Below are positions 48,801-59,200 of a stretch of 64,000 nt of DNA, piece after piece. Made by a program: the position numbers and the translations under genes. This DNA comes from Branchiostoma floridae (Eukaryota; Chordata; Leptocardii; Amphioxiformes; Branchiostomatidae), in NCBI RefSeq assembly GCF_000003815.2, contig NC_049985.1, positions 19,116,841 to 19,180,840 of the forward strand. The letters run 5' to 3'. Positions within the stretch are counted from its first letter, which is position 1, and each line of letters starts with the position of its first letter. A model generated the notes under the pieces. It ran no database searches. It was not told the origin of the DNA and saw nothing but the letters and a program-made list of their open reading frames with translations.

Positions 48801-51800
48801 TGGTGGTCTCAACGGTCGTAGTGAGTATTTCTGTGATGTGACAATTGCAAGGACATTAGACTTTAAACCATTTTTTCTCTAACTACAACAACACTGAACG
48901 TTTTATATGTACCATCGTCTCTCTACATTTTAAATAGCATTTATCAAGTTTTGCAAACTATTCTATTTCTATGTAACCAATGTATATAAATTAGACTAAG
49001 ACTATTGACGCCCTCAATGTGTATAATTCATTTTCAGTGTCAGAATGCAAACCAAGAGAAATAGATCTAAATCGGGAAATTGGAAAGCCGTCAAGCAATA
49101 TCTAAAAGCAGCCTTTTGCTCTTTTAGCATAGTCTCTACCAGACACCGGGACGCTGGAAAAAACTTAGAAATGGGACAAATAGAGTAGTAAGCCGGGCAG
49201 AGCGCGCTGTTCCCTAGCCGGCTATATTCCTCTGACGGCTTACTCCTCTATTTGTTCCATTTTTACGTTTTTTCGCGGCCGACCTGAAGTCTGCAGCTGC
49301 TAGAGACTACTTTTAGAGCGAGAAAGAGGAGGACATCATTAAAGAGAAATACAACCCAACCTGTAACCCTCAAACGAACAATTGTATTCGAGTAGTCTAT
49401 TTTTACAACAATGTTACTGTCACATACATGTATTTCTCCAATATGCTTTAACCATGTACCTGCTATTAGCCCTTTTGCAGGAACTTGGAATTAGCCCTTT
49501 GGGAAGTAAAACTGTAATCAACCATAACGTTGTACAATGTATACTCACCCATACACGACTTCCCGTCTCCAGTGAAACCGTTATTGCAGGTACAGAAGTA
49601 CGACCCTTCAGTGTTCTGGCAAAAGGCGTGTTGGCCACAGTTGGATTCACCGACAGCACACTCGTCTAGATCTAAGGGTAAAATATCGTGGAGAAGATCA
49701 GTGTTGAATTTACTATCAAGGAAGGACTAGTATCGAAATGACCAAGTTTAAACATAGGAAAAAATCACCTGCAGGAACATAAGGCCAATGTTGATTTGAT
49801 TATATGGCTGATCAACATCGCATCAATTTTCGGCCGTTTTCAATCATAACGCATAAAGCAGCTTCAAAATAAGCAAATATATACAGTTAATTTCAAAAAC
49901 AAAGATCGGAAAACGTGTACTAAAGCCATAGAATATTCCAAGGTCAAAGAAGATGTGAAAGAACAAAAATGAAGAATTTCTTGTTCGGTGTACCAAATTC
50001 TGTGTGTTCAGTCATTTGTTCAACCTTCCAAACCACATAGATTTCATAATGAAGGGCAATGACCCTAATTGACGCAGGCGCAGAAGGCCCAAAACGAGTC
50101 CATACAGTATTTTAGCCTATTTTCGACTTTTAGCAGGAAAATGTAAGTACATTTCATATTGGTGAGACAGTGTAGGTTGCAGATGTTCAGATTCGGCCAA
50201 AAAACTAGGTTTTGGTCCATCTTTTCGGCCTGTGCTGACCCCTAATTTCAAGTGCTGAGTCCCAAAAATGACGTCATGATTAGCAAGATGGCGGCAGGGT
50301 TTGACCGCCGGAATAGTTGCACCGGTCAGAAAGTTTAGATATTAGACTTTTTGACACTTGAGATAGCGGGCTGCTGTGTGGGGTGAGTTCTTATGACCTG
50401 GAATGTTCACGGATGAGATTATGACACTCTGAACTTGCTAACTTTAGCATTATCACCTATGTAGATTTGTATTAGTGCTAACTGCTCTGAAAGCATTTTT
50501 TTGTCAAACCTTTTTTTTCAATCGCACGCTCGCAACAGGTTTCGGGTTCCCAGAGAGTGTCATCCATATAATCAAATCAACATGGCCTAATTATGATGCA
50601 CTTACCGCGACATCCACCTGACATCATGACGTACCCCTGACTGCACGTGCACTCATAGTTGCCAATGTAATTAGTGCAGACAGCCAGGTAGTGACCGCAA
50701 ATGCTTGGATCTTCCAGGCACTCATCCACATCTTTAAGAATAAAATTCTGGTCTTACTGAAGAGAAGCATAATCTGACCTCCCTCTCTCCCATTCTTCTT
50801 AGACTGCCTTTCTTTGACTCTTTGTTTCGTTTTCATATATTTTATTACAAAAATTATTATTGAAATGAAAGGTACATTATAGATAAATGTGCACTATAGG
50901 ATAAGTACGGTGCAAACAATTTTGGTGATTAGAAAATCGTATTATGTTATAATTTGTAAAATGAAATACGCTATCGTATATTCTTACCATCACACCGACG
51001 TTTGTCCGCATTCAAGACGTATCCACTGCCACAAGAACATTGAAAAATTCCGACTTCGTTGGTGCAGATCTGGTCGCAGCCACCATTCTCTATAGCACAT
51101 TCGTCGACATCTGCTCGAAGGGATGGAAACATACAGGTAAAATATGATGCACCTACCGTGACAGCCACCTGACATCATCACAAAACCCTGGCTGCACGTG
51201 CACTCATAATTACCAATGTTATTAGTGCAGACAGCCAGATAGTGACCGAAGATGCTCGGATCTTCCAGGCACTCATTAAGAAAAACATTTTGGCTATACT
51301 GAAGAGAAATATGGTATGACCTCCGTCTCTTCCATTATTTCTAAGACTGCCTTTCTCGGTCTCTTTGCTTCGTTTTCATTTGCGTACAAAAAGTACTATT
51401 GAAATTAAAGGTAAAGATATGTGACATGGATGAGACTGTGTGCACACCTTTGGTAAAATGGAAAACCTTAATATATCATCTTTTGTAAGATATTAATCGC
51501 ATCGAATATTGTTACCATCACACCGACGTTTGTCCGCATTCAACATGTATCCACTGTCGCAGGAACATTGAAAACTTCCGACTTCGTTGGTGCAGATCTG
51601 GTCGCAGCCTCCATTTTCTTTAACACATTCGTCGACATCTGGTCGAAAGGATGGAAACATACAATGAGTTTAGCCTTACCTTGCTTTAGTGACGTTTATC
51701 CAAATTTAGTTGGAAACGATTCTAGAATACTAAAATAAGATTGTAATGTTTGGTTTTGCCATGCCAACGTGTTGTTGACATATCTTACCACATTTACTTA

Positions 51801-54800
51801 CATCGATTTAAGCAATGGTGGTATAACTTATTCTTCCTTGACCACTATGGTTTTACTTCGTCATTGACATATGGTGTTATTTTATGTTACATTTATGATT
51901 AGATATTCAAAATTTATGCAAATATGATGACTTCATTGGTCGAAAACATATCATAATCGATAGTATAATCGTTTCTTAACGACACATCATTCCCTGCACA
52001 TTAAGTGATCGCAGAGATAGGGTCAAATTATTTGCCAGTTCATTCTAGTGACGCTCAAGAAGATTGATGGATCGAAACGTCCGAGGTGATTCTCTTAATT
52101 TTCTCTTGATTACCTAGATATCTAACATCAATAAACGTGGCAGTCTAGATTATCTCACCCGTGCAGTTTGGATAGTCTTCGCTCCATGTACCGTCCGCCT
52201 GGCAGGTAGCGATGGAACTGCCGGATATGACGTACCCTGAGTTACAGGAAAAATGGGCCTGGCGCGAGTAGACGTTCGACGAACTCACAACACCATTGGT
52301 GGGAGGTGTCGGCGAAGGGCATTGGACAGCTGAAACACAACGCAGGCGAATGAAGTTAGGGAACTAATGGCAAAGTCTTTACCGCACTAGATAGTGTATA
52401 GGGCGGCGCCCATTGGCTGATCCTTGCTTTGTCAGGAGGATACCTTGATACAACGAGCCATATCTCACGATATTCTACCTTCACCGTTTAATATTTACCT
52501 CCATGAAATGTCATGGAATGGAGGTTATATTTTCTGTTATGTGTCTCTGTCTGTGTAGATGATTACTCAAGAACGGCTGGATGGATTGGTTTCATACTTG
52601 TTGTGTTGGTGGGGTGTGCTGAAAGCTCGAATCGATGAGATCTTGGGAGCCGTATCTGTCGTTATAATCGATGTAATAATATCAGAAATCACCCCTATAC
52701 TTGAGATATATTGGTACAGGCATCGTGCTGTATGTGTTTGTTAATGGGCTTAGCTGCAAGCAGATAGTGAGGTGACAGCTGTTTGGGGAACCCCCAGTAG
52801 TTTTATTTATGTCTGCTTAGGACTGTTTGAAATATTTGTAACAGTTGGCACAGTAGTTACCTCCATGAAATGTCATGGAGGTTATATTTTCTGTTATGTG
52901 TCTCTGTGTACAAGATTACTCAAGAACGGCTGGATGGATTGGTTTCATACTTGTTGTGTTGGTGGGCTGTGATGAAAGCTCGAATCGATGTGATTTTGGG
53001 CGCCGTATCTGTCGTTATAATCGATGTAACAATATCAGAAATCCCCCCTATATCTGCGACAGGCATCGTGCTTTAAGTGTTTGTGAATGGGCTTAGCTCC
53101 AAGCAGAAAGTGAGGTGATTTGTATGACAGCTGTTTGGGGAACCCCAAGTTTTTTGAATATGATAATTAGTTTTATTTATGTCTGCTTAGGATATCATGG
53201 AGATGTGAAGCGTAAGTATAATTGTAAGACGTTGAGGTACATTTAACGGTAATGCTTAACAGGTATGGATGTCTCACATACTGTACTGCTGATTTGAGTG
53301 ACATGGTGATTAAATGCCATTAGTTCCTCTCATCTGGGTTGGGTATCAGAAGTTTTATGGGCGATACAGATGTTCTGATTTCGTTACGATAAGGGACAGT
53401 TGTTAGTTGTCTCTTTCGTAGCCAATGGTACTTGTTTTTTAGCAGACGGGGTTGGCGCCAAGTAATCATCTTACAGTTGATGTAGGGCTATCAGAGGAAA
53501 GTGTGCACCTCATTTTTGTACCGTGTGAACAGCTGATGTTATGACATATTGGCGGAAAATCAAATCACCATCTGACTAAAGTTGGCCACATCCCTTCTTC
53601 TTTCTGAGTTTCCCAACTTCCTCCCACCACACTGCTCTGGGGCACATAGTCGAACCTCAATAATGCTGACAACCTTGGACAGTTTAGATACCAAACATCA
53701 AGCTTAAGGAACACCACGCTACCATACGCCGTCGACCTCTTAAACGCACATTACACAATTAAGTGTCACATTCTAATAATTACTAATCAGATGGACATCC
53801 TCTGTGTCATTAAATAAATACACCACTACTTTCCCATAACATTTATAACCATTACTCTCAAATACAACCGACTATAAACATACATACCATCCACAAAAAA
53901 GCAATAAATATTTCATGGAGGTATGAGGTCCCCGAACTCTAGTTACATCTCATTCTGGTTGGTACGTCACTGAATAAAGCGACTCTATTTACCCCAACCC
54001 TTGGTTTACAACCCTGCACTACATCCCTACACTGACCTTTCAGCGACTGTTTTTCACCTTACTTTACTGTTTATACTGGTTCTCGTGGTACTGCAACACT
54101 AGGTGTCGCTGCTTACAGTTACAGATGAGGTCACAAACGTGAAGTGACATAAAGCAGTTACTGCACCACTGTACATATGTAGGTAATACTTAACTGTTTG
54201 TTACTGCATCTATAAGCAGCAACATCTAGCTATAGTGCTGCAGTACCATGCTAATTGCCCTGAGGAAGGCGACAGACGGTAGACGAAAAGTCGGTGAAAA
54301 CAAGACAAGGATTGTGAAAAAAAGAGTCTGTTTTAATATACATCCCACCTTCACATTGTGGTGGACGTCCACTCCAGGTCCCGTCAGACTGACAGGTCAG
54401 TGTAGCAGGACCGTCCAGACTGTATCCCACGTCACACGTGAAGGTGGCCGCATCTCTATAGGAGTTGGATCCGCTCACAGCACCGTTCGCAGGGCTCATC
54501 AGCACATTGCACTGTGCTATAGACAGAAGTATAGAAATACCCAGTTGTGGCTTTAGTCTGAACACAGCAATATAGTATTTTTGTGTTTCCTTATGTGTAG
54601 AGAAATTTAATATTTATGTATTATTTTCCATATGTATGCGTATACGTAGAAACGTTGTTTCGTGCAATTCATTTTTTTCTTTCTCTTTAATATTATGTCA
54701 TTTAATTTTTTTCATTATTAGTCAATAACTGCAGGCTAGTCCGTTGCTTTTCCCTATATTCTTATGTATCTATGGTGATTTTATTTTCGTTTATTTGATC

Positions 54801-56162
54801 TCATTTACATATGGGTGCGATTAACAAAGATTGTTAACTGTCCTGACCATAAGAAAAGAGAAAAATAATATTGCAGTTAAAGAAAACAAAATCTCTGGAT
54901 CTGCCGACAGAAACCGTGATCGGGATCTCTATCAGGGATTGGTTAATTTTACCAATTCGGAGTATCTTCCCTAACACTAGCATAGCGTAAATTGGAAGAA
55001 AATGGCGATGTGTTGAATTCAGAAACCAGGGCTCAGAACCAATTTGATATTGTTATCAATGATCTTACCGTTCATGTTGCAGCCGAGTATCTCCGCCCTC
55101 ATGCTGATGTGACGACGCCAGGTCAGAACCACGAAGCGCACATAACGGGCAGCAACGGCGGGGACTAGGAGATTTGTTACAGGGGTGTCCATATGCGTGT
55201 TGCCTGGAAAGATCTGAAAGACAAAGAAATAAAAACAGTGAAAAACTTCTTGTCTCTCTAGTTTTTCTTCTATTTTGATTTTTGTAAGACCCCAATTAAA
55301 AATGGGTAAAATTGATAATTAAAAAGTTTCTATTTTACAATCACTACAAATATCCAGTATGACACCCTAATATCTACACATGTATCGTTTACAATGCAGT
55401 GCTGACGATACAGTGACAAAGTACTTGAGTTCTCCGGTGGATCCCCCCAATTGTGTATTTGGTGCACTGGTGCAGGGAGCTTTAGTTAGGTAAAGGCCTA
55501 TGACAAGCACCTTTACTGAGCCATTGCGGTCTGCATATGTCGTCCAACTAGACACATCTGTACTGTACTGTAGTTTGTAGGACGTCACCCATTGGTAGGT
55601 GCTGTAGCGACCCTGTATGATGGTACCCGCAACAAATTTCGTTTCTCCTAAATCCACCTGGAAGACAATATTGTTTGTTATGCAGTGAAAACAAAAGAGG
55701 TGAGATAACCTTTATCATATATCAGATGTTACATCAATCTTTACTGCTTGATAATACAATATTCAGCCGTCTCAGTCAGCATCCACTGTCTTTCCCCAGT
55801 GAGAAGAAAATAAAAGACTTAACGAAACAAAGGAAATGCTTCTTAGTTTTAGGATACATACCATTACCGAATGTGTAATCAGATTATTGTCACTCGAATT
55901 TCGTAACTTAGTCTACTCTTTAAATTTTTCGCAAACATATTCATATTAATGTTTTGTGTCCGTTTGCATTGGAAATAGGGGTTATATTTTGAAGAGAAAA
56001 AATTGCTAAATTCCTGATTGCCGATCCAAATTTGCAGATTTCAAATGATAGATAAAATTACATCCGACGTAGTTAAATGACGCCAGTTTGCCTTCGATGC
56101 ATTTGTCTTTAACGACAGCAATTTGGCATACATTAAATATATAAAAGACTTAACGGATCCGT

Positions 56163-56223
<61 letters not shown>

Positions 56224-59200
56224 CAGAATATCCAAATGAAGCTACTCGTAGAACATCCGTTAATAGGTCCATCAGGTTAGCTTATCAATTTTGTACAACC
56301 CCTGTTTCTACTCTACAAACATTTCGATTTTCGACAGTCTTCTGTGCTGTTTTCCATAGTGTATTATTCTTTGCGTTGCACTGTCAGCACAATTCAATTG
56401 TAAACGGCACTAAACAAAGAGGAAGACAGCAGACAAGCCTGTCGAAACTATTATATCGCAGATACAAGAGGTGTACATATGAAGCCGTGTTCGATTGTAC
56501 ATGTACAATGAAAACGCTTTGTTTTATTCATTCATGATTTCTTTCCTCATTTCTTTCCTTCCTACCTGTAACCATTGCCCGACGATGTTGATAGCGGCTA
56601 CCCAGGCGCCATACCCGTTAACACCGTTTAACCGCCCGTCACTGGCCCGTCCGCGCTTCCATTCCGAGGACGCAGTGATGTTCCAATCGGGTATGGCACC
56701 AGACTCCATCCCGAGATGATTACGACAGCCTATAGGAACAAGAGAACAGGCACAAAAACAGTTGGAAATATCAAATTCACAAACTTGGTATCAAATAATA
56801 AAAATTAAGTCGTTTTTGCATAACTTCCATTAATTGTGTACATCTCTACCCACTCCCACAACTACAAGAGCCAAAAATGCCCGTCATCGGATGAGCAAAG
56901 GACATAAATAGAAACTTTATCCTTACCAGCACAGAGGGCGTACATGTCTTTGTACTCTGATCCCCACAGATACCTTGAAGTATTGTAGTCTACACCCCAG
57001 GCACTGTGATTTCTCCGATGTTTAGGGAAGTACACAAAGACGTCATCAAGGCGCTGGCAGAGATGAGCGTCAGTACTTCCACACAGCGTTTTCGAGATGG
57101 CCCTTAAGTTATTGCAGCCGACACCGTTGGTGTTTAGCGTGATGCAGTCGGATGTCCAGTAGCGGGTACAAGATCCAGACCCTGACCAAACGCACGGGTA
57201 TCTCATCCCCGTCGCCAAACACGTGTTCTTCACGTTGACATTGGACATAACCCCTGTGACCTTGACCTTATAAAATTCCCATTCGTCGAGCGTTGTCAGG
57301 TACTCCTGTTGCGCTATAAACAGTGAAATATTTAATGATTGCTCTTAAACCAAAAGCAAATTATGTCTAATACACACAGTATGCACGAAAAAAACTGAAA
57401 TCGCAATGAATTTTAAAATATACACTGATACTCCTATTTAATAGGGCCTTCACACGGAAATCGAATTAGCAGGAATCAAGCCAAACCAGCCGGAATGAAG
57501 CATTTGCAAACTTCGTGTCACATTCGGGGCCATTCGGGTGGGAATTCCAAATGGGCCTTAAATCCCCTTCACACGAGAAGGAATGAGCCGGAATGCCGTC
57601 AGAATGAAAATTCTTGTCTATTCCTGTGAATTCGTAGTGCACTCTACACATTCTTACGGCATTCGAAATATTCTTTCGGCCACATTCTGGCAGGATTCGA
57701 GGTGGCTTGCCGTTTCGTTTCTCCATCGAATGAGATAAGAATATTTCGAATAATGTTAGAATACCGTAGAATGCGGTCAGACTGCAGTCAGAATAGTTAG
57801 AATACACTAAGAATCCAATACGAATGCCATTCGATATTTCTCCACTTCGAATGCACCTCGACAGTTTTTAACATGTCAAAAACTTTCGAGCCAGCCAAAA
57901 GAATGGGGACGAATATCTCGAATATGCAGTAAGAATGTTAAGAATACAGTACGAATTGTGAGGAATTGCCACGAATAGAAACAAAAATTCATTCGGACGG
58001 CATTCCGGCTCATTCGTGCTTTCGTGTGAAGGGGGCTTAAAAAAAAAAAACAGCGACAACCACAATATATAGTAAATTTGTCTAGATATAGAGACCATAA
58101 TGATAATAATGGTCATAACTGATGGTGATTGAGACCAATAAACTGCTACAACTTATCAGCCTTCAAAACAAATGTCCACCGCTATCTACGTGTACAATCA
58201 TTCCCAACTTCTTAGTTTATGGCCTTGAAGTGGTCTAATGACATTGCTCTGAAAAATTTCCTTAAAAAACCTGACTATCAAATGAGCAGGGCCTTGCCTT
58301 GAAGAGTTGAACAAATCTTAAAACCGGTTTTTGTGTCTGAAATAAACTTTGGTATACTTGTAAACTTTCACTACTTTCTTTATATGTATATATGCCCCTC
58401 TCCGCGGGTGGGGGTTGGTTCGGGGGGGGGGGGGGGTAGGGGTGCTTCCGGGTACAGGCACAGGAACAAGCGTAAACAAACGGGGCTGTATCCAGGCAGT
58501 GGCGCGTTAATACGTCATACTTGATGTCGTTAGACAGCATATAGATTAAAATGGACGCATAGCCAAAATGAAATTAAACGTCAAACTAATGAAAATTCTA
58601 TGCGTTGCATTATAACATGGAACTAACAATAATGTAAACAGGCTAACATTTTGTGCATACGAGGTGTCGTTGCTTAGTAATACGTTTATGATAAACAAGT
58701 TTATTTGCAAAATCATACCCGAAGGCTAATTGCAGGAACATTCTCAAGGGAAACAAAATACAATGTAGTACATAGCACTAATGTCTATTCAGCTGAAGTT
58801 GCATCTTATTATTGGATTTGACTTCTTCTTAGAAGGCAGTGGTTAATGAACTGTCCCACACCCTGCAAGATAAGTGGGTTTTGTGACTTCAGTAAAAATG
58901 TAGTCTTTTGGTGATGTCCTAGGTTGCAAAAACTGGGTGAAATTGTAGCGATTGTTTGGAATAATCGGTTTCTTGTTTGATAGCTTCCACTAAAAAGAGG
59001 GCAAAGATCTCTGTCACCGCAAATATAATATGCATAGTCCTCCCTTGCGATATGAAAAGTGTTACCTTACCAGATATTGATACTTTAAATTTACTCTTCA
59101 GAGTACACCTCAAATTTTTAGTTTTTAATTTTTACTAAAACTTACTAATATGGCAAGGTCTGTCTTGACAGGTGTCACCGAGCCAAAACCTACCTTGATG

